Shown: positions 1 to 8,958 of the stretch, piece by piece
Numbering within the stretch: position 1 is the first letter of the stretch
How the letters are laid out: every line of letters begins with the position of its first letter
The notes under the pieces: model-generated
What the model was told of the DNA's origin: nothing
What the model saw: only the letters and a program-made list of their open reading frames with translations
The model's database searches: none
Assembly: GCA_945891505.1 (NCBI GenBank)
Contig: CAMDDL010000012.1
Span: 1 to 64,000, forward strand
Reading direction: 5' to 3'
Origin: Maricaulis salignorans
GTDB taxonomy: Bacteria > Pseudomonadota > Alphaproteobacteria > Caulobacterales > Aquidulcibacteraceae
Length of the DNA: 64,000 nt
Program-made: the position numbers and the translations under genes

Positions 1-585
1 CGGCTTGAGCGTTCCTTCACACGCTTCATTAACGCGCCAGAGGCGACGCTTTACGGCTTGGAACTTGAGTATCGCGCCAACTTCGAACTACCGTTCGAAC
101 TGCCAGTACTTCAAGGTGCGAAGTGGAATTTTGCTGCCAACTACACCTACACCCATTCAGAGGTGAATGCGCCTGAAGGCACAAGTGTGATTAGCCCGAT
201 CGATTTCCGTTTGGTTTCGGCCTCACAATTTGGCTTAGACGGCAGCGAGCTTCAGGGTACCCCCAAGAACATTGCGAATTTGCAATTGGGTTATGAAACG
301 GACAATCAGCAATTGACGCTGCTCGTCGGTTGGGTAGACGAACGGATCGCGCGCCGTGGTCTGGGCTCTGTTCCATCCGTGATCGAGAACCCAGGCACCA
401 ATATTGATCTGGTCTTTAAGCAGGACTTCACCATCGGCAAGGTCGACTATACGCTTGGCATCAGCGGCCGTAATTTGTTGGCTGAGGATAACCAAGAGTA
501 CCAGCTCTCGAACTTAGGTCGCACAGAGGCAAATACCTACAAGAGAGGTCGTTCGATTTCTCTCAGTTTGACTGTAAAGAACTAA
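1..585 (+). CDS. TonB-dependent receptor, C-terminal part (5' end outside window)
   Basis: The frame is open from base 1, so the gene is cut by the window edge and only the last 194 residues are seen. They alternate polar and aromatic residues as outer-membrane beta strands do. They include the family's late-barrel pattern around YGLELEYR, an asparagine- and tyrosine-rich strand near residues 45-55, and a final strand ending LSLTVKN, as in the last strand read by the BAM machinery. TonB-dependent receptors carry iron complexes, vitamins or sugars across the outer membrane using TonB energy. The plug domain is missing, so the substrate cannot be guessed. The type IV secretion genes begin 228 bases downstream and are probably a separate unit. 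Confidence 0.85.
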   Translation, partial: RLERSFTRFINAPEATLYGLELEYRANFELPFELPVLQGAKWNFAANYTYTHSEVNAPEGTSVISPIDFRLVSASQFGLDGSELQGTPKNIANLQLGYETDNQQLTLLVGWVDERIARRGLGSVPSVIENPGTNIDLVFKQDFTIGKVDYTLGISGRNLLAEDNQEYQLSNLGRTEANTYKRGRSISLSLTVKN

Positions 586-813
586 GCTACGAGCGCTTAG
601 TCTCAAAAAACCTATATCTCCCGCTGATGCCATGGGGCCCCATCACGCTGTATCTGCTGCGTTTGGGGCCTCATTAACAGAGCTGGGGCGTGTCGGTGAG
701 CTCGCGCTCAGCAAGGAGCCGACAAAGACCGCGCAGGCTCACTGAGGGTAAACGCAGCCGGCCCTCGACAAACTCAGATTTTCAGACAAAAGTAACCGCT
801 CCCAGCGCATGGC

Positions 814-1467
814 ATGCACATGATCTATAAAGTGAAATTGGTAAGGAGGCCCTTAGCTTGGCAAAACTTTGCCCGGGTTGCGATGGCCTGTGCCTGCCTC
901 GGCTTCAGTCCGGCTGCGGCAGATGTCATTGAGGTTGGGGCTAATGGCACGGCAAGAGTCTATTCTGGCCCGACCTTGTTTCTTGGCAACACCGCCAGTC
1001 CCGTTTTAAAGCCAGAGCTCAAAGCCCCGGTTATTGCGACCGCTTCAACCCCTTTAAAACTCATTGAGCCAGCCTACCCCTTAAAGCTTCATCCAACTTT
1101 GGACGCCTATGTCACTGAGGCGGCAACCAAGTACGGAGTCGACCCAATCTTGGTTCGCGCCGTTGCTTGGCAGGAGTCGCGCTTTCGAAACTCAGCCGTC
1201 TCTCCAAAGGGCGCGATAGGGGTGATGCAATTGATGCCAGGTACAGCCTCTTTGCTAGGGGTAAACCCGCATGATCCCCGCGACAATATTTTTGGCGGTG
1301 TCGCTTACTTGAGCAGGCTGTTAGATCGCTTCGGCGGTGATGTTCGTTTGGCTTTGGCTGCTTATAATGCCGGGCCAGAAGCCGTGACCCGCCATCGTGG
1401 TATTCCACCCTATCGTGAAACCCAAAACTATGTGAAGGCCATCTCAGAGCGGCTTTCGATCCGCTAA
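814..1467 (+). CDS. virB1: VirB1-type lytic transglycosylase
   Basis: This 217-residue protein has a hydrophobic N-terminal export segment (about residues 17-36, ending near SPAAAD) and a C-terminal SLT (goose-lysozyme-like) domain at about 95-215. The catalytic glutamate is E121 in AWQESRF. The typical GVMQLMPGTA and ALAAYNAGPEAV motifs follow. Such enzymes open peptidoglycan locally so the secretion channel can cross the wall. Its position just before virB2 and virB3 supports a VirB1 role rather than general wall turnover. The start is uncertain: two ATGs lie at 814 and 820, and neither has a clear Shine-Dalgarno sequence. Confidence 0.85.
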   Translation: MHMIYKVKLVRRPLAWQNFARVAMACACLGFSPAAADVIEVGANGTARVYSGPTLFLGNTASPVLKPELKAPVIATASTPLKLIEPAYPLKLHPTLDAYVTEAATKYGVDPILVRAVAWQESRFRNSAVSPKGAIGVMQLMPGTASLLGVNPHDPRDNIFGGVAYLSRLLDRFGGDVRLALAAYNAGPEAVTRHRGIPPYRETQNYVKAISERLSIR

Positions 1468-1495
1468 TACATGTGAAAGCTTGAGGATGATGTCG

Positions 1496-1816
1496 ATGAC
1501 AGAAGTACATAGAACGCTCTGGGCGCTGATCTCAGTCTGGGTCATGTTATGGGCCGGCCCCGCCTTGGCGCAATCTGCAAACCTCGACCCGGAGGGTTCC
1601 GGCGTCATTCTGGGGGCCGTGAACTGGGTTCAAGGTACACTTTTGGGTGCCGTCGCAACGGCGGTTGCAGTGATCGCTGTGGCAGGTTGCGGCTTTATGA
1701 TGCTAACTGGCCGGATGAATTGGCGCCACGGCGGGATGGTCATTTTGGGTTGCTTCATCCTGTTTGGGTCGGCCGCCATCGTCGGAGGCATCCGTAGCGC
1801 TGCACAAGGTTTTTAG
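1496..1816 (+). CDS. virB2: VirB2/TrbC-type pilin of the type IV secretion system
   Basis: This is a small 106-residue protein with a signal sequence cleaved around GPALAQ|S, followed by two hydrophobic helices joined by a short basic loop (GRMNWRHG). That is the two-helix hairpin topology of VirB2 pilins. I choose the ATG at 1496 because GAGG at 1483-1486 lies 9 bases ahead of it; the frame is also open from TTG at 1481 and ATG at 1487. VirB2 subunits polymerise into the pilus or line the channel. The placement virB1-virB2-virB3 is the standard order. Confidence 0.82.
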   Translation: MTEVHRTLWALISVWVMLWAGPALAQSANLDPEGSGVILGAVNWVQGTLLGAVATAVAVIAVAGCGFMMLTGRMNWRHGGMVILGCFILFGSAAIVGGIRSAAQGF

Positions 1817-1825
1817 GGGGCCACT

Positions 1826-2110
1826 ATGGCACAGCTCGAGCGCGACCCGGTTTTTGCTGCATTGACGCGTCCGCAAATGTTTGCGGGCGTGACTTATACG
1901 TGGTTCATCCTCAATGGCATCATCACGGCCGAGGTCTTCTTGGTTACCAAATCGGTATGGGCTCTTGTCGCGGCTGTGATCTTGCATTTGGTCGGGGTGA
2001 TTGCAGCGCGAGATGAGCCACGCTTCTTAGACCTTTGGATCACCCGCATGAGTAGTTCGCCGCGTGTCGCCAATTTTTCGTTTTGGCGCTGCAACTCATA
2101 TCGGCCGTAG
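1826..2110 (+). CDS. virB3: VirB3-type inner-membrane component
   Basis: The protein has 94 residues. The opening, with RDPVFAALTRPQMFAGV, is the conserved N-terminal signature of VirB3. It is followed by two membrane segments at about residues 25-63 and a short cytoplasmic tail (RDEPRFLDLWITR). VirB3 works with VirB4 at the base of the channel. The gene lies 9 bases after virB2 and 18 bases before virB4, so the genes are almost certainly co-transcribed. The tail (SFWRCNSYRP) matches the YxP-type ends often seen in the family. Confidence 0.85.
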   Translation: MAQLERDPVFAALTRPQMFAGVTYTWFILNGIITAEVFLVTKSVWALVAAVILHLVGVIAARDEPRFLDLWITRMSSSPRVANFSFWRCNSYRP

Positions 2111-2128
2111 GGGGTGATTGACAATTAA

Positions 2129-4564
2129 ATGGCAAATCCGCGCACCCAGCAGAAGCGTTTGGCTACTTTAGCTGAAATCGCTCACCGAGAAGCCCCCGCG
2201 GGCGCTCGGCTGCCTTACGCGCGCCATGTTGACGACACGACCATCGAAACCCGCGATGGCATGTTGTTGCAAATCATCAAGCTAGACGGTTTGGCATTCG
2301 AGACGGCCGATACCGAAGACCTCAATTATCGCAAATCCATTCGCGACACGATGCTACGGTCGATTGCCCATGCCCGTTTCGCGGTGGTTCACCATGTTGT
2401 TCGCAGTCCTGTAAAACCCTCGCTTGACGCTCATTTCCCGGACGATTTTTCCCGTGAAGTTGATCAACAGTGGTCCGCCCGTCTCGATGGCCGGGCCATG
2501 TTTATCAATGATCTGTTCTTGACCATTATTCGTCGTCCCGCCGTTGGACGGACAGGCTTCATCGATAAAACGATGGAGCTGTTGCGCGGCACATCCTCTC
2601 AAGCCATCGCTGCAGAGCGCGCTCGGGACATGCGCGAGTTGGATACGGCCCGCGATGCCCTGATGGCATCCCTTGCCCCCTATGGTGCCCGTGTGCTGTC
2701 TGTCTACGACAGTAAGCATGGCCCCTGTTCTGAGCCCATGGAATTCCTCTCCGGCCTTTATAACGGTGAGTTACGACCAGTCCTGCTTCCGGACACTGAC
2801 CTCGGATTTCATATTCCTTATCGCAGGATCAGCTTTGGTTTAGAGGCATTTGAACTCCATGCCGCTCCGGGCCTTGCGCGGCAGTTTGGCACCATGATTT
2901 CGATCAAGGACTACCCGCCGCACACCGCACCTGGCATGCTGGACGATCTCATGCGTCTGCCGGTTGAGATGACGGTGACGGAAAGCTTTGCCTTTGTTGA
3001 CCGACAAGTGGCGCTGGACCGGATGAACCTTGCACTTCGCCGTATGCGGGCTGCGGATGATGATGCGATCAGTTTGCGCCGGGACCTGTCTGTCGCCAAA
3101 GATGATGTATCCGCCGGCCGCTCCGCCTTTGGCGAACATCACATGAGTGTGTGCATCAAAGCCGCTACACAAGCACAACTTGACCAAGCCGCAGCAGATG
3201 TTCAGGCCGCTTTTACCGAAGAAGGTATTATTTCCGTCCGCGAAGATGTGAATCTTGAGCCTGCATTCTGGGCGCAGTTTCCCGGCAATTTCAAAGACAT
3301 TGCCCGGCGCGCTCTGGTGTCGACGGGTAATTTTGCAGGTCTCGCCAGTTTTCATAATTTCCCCATCGGACAAGAAGATAACAATGTCTGGGGCCAAGCG
3401 GTGACCGTATTGGAGACAACATCGGCAACGCCTTACTATTTCAACTTCCACAAGAATGATTTGGGTAACTTCACCATTATCGGGCCATCAGGCTCTGGTA
3501 AAACGGTGGTCTTGAATTTCCTCTTGACCCAAGCGCGCAAGTTTGATCCTCGCATCGTCTTGTTCGACAAAGACCGCGGCGCAGAAATATTCATTCGCGC
3601 GATTGGTGGACGCTATGAGACACTGCGCCATGGCAATCCATCGGGCCTAAACCCTTTGTCGCAGCCAGATACCCCGGCTAATCGCGCATTTATCACCGAA
3701 TGGCTCTCGCGCTTGGTTAGTATTGATGGCGAAAAACTCACCATTGATGAGCAGGCCCAGATCGCAGATGCAGTTGCGGCCAATTTTGACCAAGCGCCGC
3801 AATATCGTCGCCTCCGCTACGTTGCCGAATTGCTAGCTGGCGTGCGCCGTCCTGTGCCCGGTGACCTTGCCTCGCGCCTTGAACCCTGGATTCATGATGG
3901 CGTGCGCGCTTGGCTGTTCGATAATGAGGAAGATCGCCTCGACTTGTCGACTCGCACCTTGGGCGTGGACATGACCTCAATCCTAGACGACCCAGCTTTG
4001 CGAACACCTGCTATGATGTATTTGTTCCATTGTGTGGAGCAACGACTTGATGGCACGCCAGCCATTTTGGTGGTCGACGAGGGCTGGAAGGCCTTGGATG
4101 ATCCGATCTTTGTGGCGCGCATTCGCGATTGGGAGAAAACCATTCGTAAACGCAATGGGATTGTGGGCTTTGCCACACAAAGCGCTTCAGACGCTTTGTC
4201 GAGCCAGATTTCCTCCGCCATTATTGAGCAAGCTGCAACCCAGATCTTCATGCCGAACCCAAAAGCGCAGGAAGACGAGTATTGTCGTGGTTTTGGTCTG
4301 ACTTTGCATGAGCTAGACCTGATTCGCGCCTTGCCAGATACATCCCGCTGCTTCGTGATTAAGCATGGCACAGACAGCGTGGTTGCCCGCCTAAATCTCG
4401 ATGGTTTGCCGGATGTCTTGACTGTACTTTCTGGCCGTGAGTCAACTGTGCGGCGCCTTGATGCCTTGCGGGCCGAACACGGCGACGACCCAGCCATTTG
4501 GCTGCCGCTTTTAACTGCTAGCGTCAATCAAGCGCGAGATTCCAGCAGTGGGGGGCGGCAATGA
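2129..4564 (+). CDS. virB4: VirB4 secretion ATPase
   Basis: This 811-residue ATPase powers pilus assembly and substrate transfer at the cytoplasmic face of the type IV machine. Walker A is GPSGSGKT at residues 452-459. Walker B is ILVVDEGW with acidic residues near 650-651. The CagE/TrbE/VirB4 N-terminal domain fills about residues 20-400, and the length is normal for the family. FATQSASDALSS lies after Walker B, where the sensor-type motif of VirB4 proteins is found. Its stop overlaps the start of virB6 by four bases, which points to translational coupling. No frameshift is seen. Confidence 0.95.
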   Translation: MANPRTQQKRLATLAEIAHREAPAGARLPYARHVDDTTIETRDGMLLQIIKLDGLAFETADTEDLNYRKSIRDTMLRSIAHARFAVVHHVVRSPVKPSLDAHFPDDFSREVDQQWSARLDGRAMFINDLFLTIIRRPAVGRTGFIDKTMELLRGTSSQAIAAERARDMRELDTARDALMASLAPYGARVLSVYDSKHGPCSEPMEFLSGLYNGELRPVLLPDTDLGFHIPYRRISFGLEAFELHAAPGLARQFGTMISIKDYPPHTAPGMLDDLMRLPVEMTVTESFAFVDRQVALDRMNLALRRMRAADDDAISLRRDLSVAKDDVSAGRSAFGEHHMSVCIKAATQAQLDQAAADVQAAFTEEGIISVREDVNLEPAFWAQFPGNFKDIARRALVSTGNFAGLASFHNFPIGQEDNNVWGQAVTVLETTSATPYYFNFHKNDLGNFTIIGPSGSGKTVVLNFLLTQARKFDPRIVLFDKDRGAEIFIRAIGGRYETLRHGNPSGLNPLSQPDTPANRAFITEWLSRLVSIDGEKLTIDEQAQIADAVAANFDQAPQYRRLRYVAELLAGVRRPVPGDLASRLEPWIHDGVRAWLFDNEEDRLDLSTRTLGVDMTSILDDPALRTPAMMYLFHCVEQRLDGTPAILVVDEGWKALDDPIFVARIRDWEKTIRKRNGIVGFATQSASDALSSQISSAIIEQAATQIFMPNPKAQEDEYCRGFGLTLHELDLIRALPDTSRCFVIKHGTDSVVARLNLDGLPDVLTVLSGRESTVRRLDALRAEHGDDPAIWLPLLTASVNQARDSSSGGRQ

Positions 4565-5952
4565 TCGGGCAATGTGCAGCTCCGCGCGCCGATTTAGGGC
4601 TTGTTCGCGGCCTCCTCGACACGGTTGATTGTAACATCCGTGAGGGCGTGCAGGGTGGCTATAATGCCTTCTTTGGCCCGGGTTCCACGCTGGGTGCGGT
4701 TATCACCGTGCTTCTAACCATCTATGTCGCCCTATTGGGCTTCCGCCTGCTTACTGGCCGCAGCGATTTGCGGGTGGGCGATCTACCGATGATCGCCATT
4801 AAACTGGGTGCCGTGGTGATGTTGACCACGTCTTGGGCCAGTTACCAAAGCCTTGTGTTCGCGCTGTTGTTCGATGGACCGGCCGAAATCGCTAATGGCC
4901 TCTTGGCCAATATGCCGATGCCCCAGACCATAGGGCCAGCCGACATTTTCGCCCGCCTGCAATATACGTTTGATCAATTGACCCAGTCGGCCAGTGCAAT
5001 GGCATTGGTCAGTGACTTGCCGGGACAGGGACCCAATGTAGCCGGAGCGACCTTGAATGCGGGCAGCTTTGTCCTGCAAGCAGCCCCCGGTACCGATCCA
5101 GAGAGCCTGAAAGGCTTGGCACCGGTTATCCAGATGCGGTCAGCGCTGCAGGGGGGGCCTGCCTTTGGGGCGACAGCCCTTTGGCTTTCGGCCATTACGT
5201 TGTTGGTATCGACTTTAGGACTTTTAATCCTAGCCAAACTGATGCTGGGCCTTCTTTTGGCTATCGGACCCTTATTTGTGGGTCTTTTATTGTTTGAGAG
5301 TACCAAAGGCTTTTTTGAAGGCTGGCTGCGCACCGCTTTAGGCTTTGCGCTTGTGCCCTTAGCAACGGTCGTCTTCATGGCAGGCCTTTTGGCCTCTTTG
5401 GAGCCTAGTTTACAGGGGCTCGCTGTGGCTCGCGCCGAAAATCGTTATGACCTGCAACCTATTTTGACCGTCATGGTTATCATCCTGACCTTTACGGCTG
5501 TTTTTGGTAGCGTGATTAGCCTGTGCACACGGCTAGTCGCAGGCTTCCGTTTGCCCGACGTCAAATCTCGTGAGCAAGAACCTGTGATGGTCAATGAAAC
5601 AGGCGCAGGGCGTCAAGGCTTTGGTGTGGATTCCCCGACTGAAGCTAGCCGCGCATCCCGTCTGGCCGCTGTGGTTTCAGGAAGCGCTTCTGGATCAGGA
5701 TCAGATCGTCGCGACGCCGGCTTGGCTGCAGCAGTCTCTGGTGCAGGTGCATTATCCTCTACCACGTTTGATCGGCGGACCGAAATAGTCGCAGGGGGCG
5801 GGGGTGAAGGATTGCGGGGTGATTATTCGGTCCGTTTGGGGCAGAATGGTCGTAAGCGCAATAATCCAGCCCGACCCAGTCGATCCCGCGAAAGCATGTT
5901 TGCCCAATCCCCTTCAAAACTGAGCCTATCGGCAACTGGAAAAGCACCATGA
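4561..5952 (+). CDS. virB6: VirB6/TrbL-type polytopic membrane protein
   Basis: The protein has 463 residues. It has an N-terminal membrane segment near residues 35-70, a long probably periplasmic loop (about 105-205), and a cluster of strong hydrophobic segments at about 210-330, including GLLLAIGPLFVGLLLFE, a VirB6/TrbL hallmark. VirB6 forms the inner-membrane passage for substrate. The last 120 residues are a Ser/Gly/Ala/Arg-rich tail with no predicted membrane segment; its function is unknown. It overlaps virB4 and virB8 by four bases each. No separate virB5 gene lies between virB4 and this gene. Confidence 0.88.
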   Translation: MIGQCAAPRADLGLVRGLLDTVDCNIREGVQGGYNAFFGPGSTLGAVITVLLTIYVALLGFRLLTGRSDLRVGDLPMIAIKLGAVVMLTTSWASYQSLVFALLFDGPAEIANGLLANMPMPQTIGPADIFARLQYTFDQLTQSASAMALVSDLPGQGPNVAGATLNAGSFVLQAAPGTDPESLKGLAPVIQMRSALQGGPAFGATALWLSAITLLVSTLGLLILAKLMLGLLLAIGPLFVGLLLFESTKGFFEGWLRTALGFALVPLATVVFMAGLLASLEPSLQGLAVARAENRYDLQPILTVMVIILTFTAVFGSVISLCTRLVAGFRLPDVKSREQEPVMVNETGAGRQGFGVDSPTEASRASRLAAVVSGSASGSGSDRRDAGLAAAVSGAGALSSTTFDRRTEIVAGGGGEGLRGDYSVRLGQNGRKRNNPARPSRSRESMFAQSPSKLSLSATGKAP

Positions 5953-6863
5953 CCGGCCCGCAAGCTGATCCATCCTTCACCCCACCTGGCGTTCCGCCCA
6001 ATGGCGTTGCAGCCCGCGCGCACTATTATGAGGGGGCCAGTACGTGGGCCCAAGACACCCACGAAACACTTCGCCGTTCAAGGCGCACGGCTTGGATCAT
6101 CGCAGGGATCGCGGTTGGTATTGCCGCGATTCAGGCCGTTGCCTTAGTTGTGCTGGTGCCGCTCAAGCAAACCATGCCCTACACGATCACGGTTGATCGT
6201 GAGACCGGCTATGTCCAAACCACGCGCGGCGTGAATCTTGGCTCGTTGAGTGAGACCGAAGCAGTCGCTCAATCCTTTGTGGTGCAATATGTGTTGGCGC
6301 GGGAAACCTTCGATGCCGCCGACTATCGCGAGCAGTACCGCAAGACTTTGGCATGGTCGCAGGGCGCAGCAGAGACTGAATATTTGCGGGATTGGGACAA
6401 GACAAATCCAAACGGTATCCAAAGCCGGGTGAGCCCGAATACCCGGATTCAGGTAACGGTGAAGAGCGTGACAATTTTAGGTCCACGTTCAGCCATGATC
6501 CGCTTCGATACTGAACGATCTGAAGGCGGCGGAATGCCCGGTATGCGCCAGCCTTGGGTGGCGTCGGTAGTCTATAGTTTTTCAAATAAGCCCATCAGTG
6601 AACAAGATCGCTATTTGAATCCTCTTGGCTTCCAGATCTCCAGTTATCGGCGCGATGCCGAAACGACTCAGCCGGTGCCGATGCCTGCCGCGCCGTTGCC
6701 GGTAATGCCAGTGCCTTCCCCGGTTCCGCCAACTGGAGTAACCACGCTACCTGTCCCGGGAAGTGTTGTGCCAGGGACGCCCTCGGGTGCGACGCCGTCT
6801 TCGCAGGCACCGACGCAATCGAAATCGGGCAATCCGAATGGTGAGGAGTTCCCAGCCCAATGA
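5949..6863 (+). CDS. virB8: VirB8-type inner-membrane assembly protein
   Basis: The protein has 304 residues. It has a short cytoplasmic N-terminus, one membrane helix at about 47-75, then the periplasmic NTF2-like VirB8 domain (about 80-235) ending with the conserved NPLGFQISSYR motif. VirB8 nucleates assembly and contacts VirB9 and VirB10. Unusually, a proline-, serine- and threonine-rich tail of about 65 residues follows the domain, which looks disordered and could span the periplasm or peptidoglycan. The gene overlaps virB6 and virB9 by four bases on each side. Confidence 0.93.
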   Translation: MTGPQADPSFTPPGVPPNGVAARAHYYEGASTWAQDTHETLRRSRRTAWIIAGIAVGIAAIQAVALVVLVPLKQTMPYTITVDRETGYVQTTRGVNLGSLSETEAVAQSFVVQYVLARETFDAADYREQYRKTLAWSQGAAETEYLRDWDKTNPNGIQSRVSPNTRIQVTVKSVTILGPRSAMIRFDTERSEGGGMPGMRQPWVASVVYSFSNKPISEQDRYLNPLGFQISSYRRDAETTQPVPMPAAPLPVMPVPSPVPPTGVTTLPVPGSVVPGTPSGATPSSQAPTQSKSGNPNGEEFPAQ

Positions 6864-7708
6864 CGCCGCTCAAGCCACGCTGGAACATCTGTTTGGCTGT
6901 CGTGTTGACCACGCTGGTTATGGGTGCAGACCCGGTGCGCGCCCAAATGCGCGAGGTGCCAATTCCGGGGATAGTAGATCCTCGCGTTCAGACAATCTTG
7001 TTTAAAGAAGATAGCGTCGTCTCGCTGCGCGGCCATTATGGCTATCAGATGATGATTGAGTTTGGTGCCGATGAGCGCTTAGAGAATGTCTCAATTGGCG
7101 ACTCGCTTGCTTGGCAAGTTACGCCCAATCGGCGCGCCGACACGCTATTTGTAAAGCCGATTGAGTTTGATGCGGCTACAAATATGTCGGTTATCACCTC
7201 CAAGCGTCGCTATACCTTCCAACTGAGCGCAGAAGAGCCAACAGGGCTAGGCGATCCAAACATCATCTACCGCGTCAAATTCACCTTTCCCCCTGAACCC
7301 GTCGCGCTCGAACCAAAAGACTTGGTGCCCCAACCACAAGCAAATTCAAACCAGAATTACTCCGTCTCAGGCAGCACGCGTAATGTGCCTTCACGCATCT
7401 TTGACGATGGCCAGCGCACTTATCTTGAATGGCCATCTGGGGCTGCGACCCCAGCGGTCTTTGCGCTAAGTGCAGATGGATCGGAATCCCTAGTCAATTT
7501 TATCATGCGCGGCAGTGTCATGGTGGTTGAACGCGTTGGGCCAGCTTTTATTCTCCGCAATGGCACCGATCAAACCATCGTCAGCAATGACGCTTGGCGC
7601 GAGCCTGATCCAGGCCCTAATGCGCCTGCGATGCGCCCCTCTGGCCAGACGAAGTCAAAGTCCCGCGGTCTGTTCGGCTTTGGTGCGCCGAAGGAGGCGA
7701 AGCCATGA
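6860..7708 (+). CDS. virB9: VirB9-type outer-membrane core protein
   Basis: This 282-residue protein has a cleavable signal peptide ending near DPVRA at residue 28. Motifs of the VirB9/CagX/TrbG family are visible: the N-terminal domain with SLAWQVTPN and TLFVKP, and a C-terminal beta-sandwich with RIFDDGQRTYLEWP. VirB9 forms the outer-membrane core with VirB10 and, in the classical system, the lipoprotein VirB7. No virB7 gene is visible because virB6, 8, 9 and 10 all overlap, leaving no room. Either VirB9 works without it or a lipoprotein is encoded elsewhere. Confidence 0.93.
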   Translation: MTPLKPRWNICLAVVLTTLVMGADPVRAQMREVPIPGIVDPRVQTILFKEDSVVSLRGHYGYQMMIEFGADERLENVSIGDSLAWQVTPNRRADTLFVKPIEFDAATNMSVITSKRRYTFQLSAEEPTGLGDPNIIYRVKFTFPPEPVALEPKDLVPQPQANSNQNYSVSGSTRNVPSRIFDDGQRTYLEWPSGAATPAVFALSADGSESLVNFIMRGSVMVVERVGPAFILRNGTDQTIVSNDAWREPDPGPNAPAMRPSGQTKSKSRGLFGFGAPKEAKP

Positions 7709-8958
7709 GCCCAACTAGCGTTGCCTCGCATGAACCCGCGGAACATTTAGCGAGCGCCTCTTTAGGTGTCGATGCGGCCGCGGAAACAGGTGTGTCTGAC
7801 CTAATTGTAGATGCGGCACCCGCCGTCGCTTATCCAGACCGTCCATGGGTGGTGCTTGCTGGCGCTGTAGGTGTTCTGGCGCTTGGAATTATCGTCTTTA
7901 CCACCATGGTCTCTGCACAGAAACGCGCGGGGGCAGGAGAGCTGACCCCCACGCGCGACGCAAAAAATGATGGCAATCTTGGTCAAACCATACCAGAGCC
8001 GCCAAGCTTGTTTACCCAAACAGCGCTTGTGCCTGTTATGCCCGCTCAGCCGATGGTTCCTGAGAATCCCGCTGCAAATGAAGCCGTGCCTGCACAGCCT
8101 TGGACTCCGGCACCGCCACCGCCGCCACCACCCGTGCGCGATGTCTACCGCCCAATACCAGAGCCATCATCACCGCCACCACCACCAACGCGGACAGGGG
8201 CGGATATAACCCAGCGCATGCGCTCTCCCGCTTTGATCGTCGACCTTGTGCCCGCTGGTGCGGCTGCCGAGGCAGCAGCGAATGCAGCCAATGCTGCTGG
8301 TGGCGGCGACAATGATGCCTTTGCAGCACGCGTGAGTTCAGGTGACGTTCCTGCTGCCCGTGCCGGCGCTTTGCGCAATCCCAAAACCACGGTACCACAA
8401 GGCGCTCTGATCGCGGCAGTTCTGGAAACAGCAATCAATTCTGACCTTCCAGGCTTTGTGCGGGCCGTCGTTAGTCGCGATGTCCTGAGTTTTGACGGCA
8501 CGCGGGTCTTAATCCCGCGTGGTTCTCGCCTTGTTGGGCAATACCGGTCAGAAGTCGCATTGGGCCAATCGCGCGCCTTTGTGGTTTGGACGCGTCTGTT
8601 ACGCCCTGATGGTGTCTCGATCCAATTGGCATCACCGGGGACCGACCCGCTGGGCCGAGCCGGTCTAGATGGAAAAGTAGATCGCCACTATTTCCAGCGC
8701 TATGGCCCGGGCCTGCTGTCAACGGCCATAAGCGCTGCTTTAAACAACACAAGTTCCAACCAATTGGTCATTGGTACAGCTCAAACGCTGCCCAGTGCCG
8801 CTTCCTCGGGCGAAGCCATCAAGCCGACGGTCACGGTCAAGCAGGGTACGGCCATTCAAGTCTTTGTTGCGCGTGACCTCGATTTCTCGTTAAACCCGGT
8901 CTCTCCAGTGACAGGCGCTGTGCCTGTCGTAGAACAACCCCCCGAGAACAGGCCATGA
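7705..8958 (+). CDS. virB10: VirB10/TrbI-type core protein
   Basis: This 417-residue protein has a cytoplasmic N-terminus (1-46), one membrane helix (about 47-70), a proline-rich periplasmic spacer (about 95-160, with runs of up to eight prolines) and the TrbI/VirB10 beta-barrel domain from about 225. The hallmarks TVPQGALIAAVLETAINSDL and RVLIPRGSRLVGQY are plain. VirB10 links the inner membrane to the outer-membrane pore and senses ATP use by the ATPases. It overlaps virB9 and virB11 by four bases each. Long minus-strand open frames over the proline-rich part are coding shadows. Confidence 0.95.
   Translation: MSPTSVASHEPAEHLASASLGVDAAAETGVSDLIVDAAPAVAYPDRPWVVLAGAVGVLALGIIVFTTMVSAQKRAGAGELTPTRDAKNDGNLGQTIPEPPSLFTQTALVPVMPAQPMVPENPAANEAVPAQPWTPAPPPPPPPVRDVYRPIPEPSSPPPPPTRTGADITQRMRSPALIVDLVPAGAAAEAAANAANAAGGGDNDAFAARVSSGDVPAARAGALRNPKTTVPQGALIAAVLETAINSDLPGFVRAVVSRDVLSFDGTRVLIPRGSRLVGQYRSEVALGQSRAFVVWTRLLRPDGVSIQLASPGTDPLGRAGLDGKVDRHYFQRYGPGLLSTAISAALNNTSSNQLVIGTAQTLPSAASSGEAIKPTVTVKQGTAIQVFVARDLDFSLNPVSPVTGAVPVVEQPPENRP

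Noticed and set aside
632-643. Palindrome ATGGGGCCCCAT as a terminator
   Set aside because: It has no loop and no T tract; it may be only a chance symmetric site after the receptor gene.
8036-8501. Overlapping minus-strand frames opposite virB10
   Set aside because: They result from the proline-rich CCG/CCA repeats of the VirB10 spacer.
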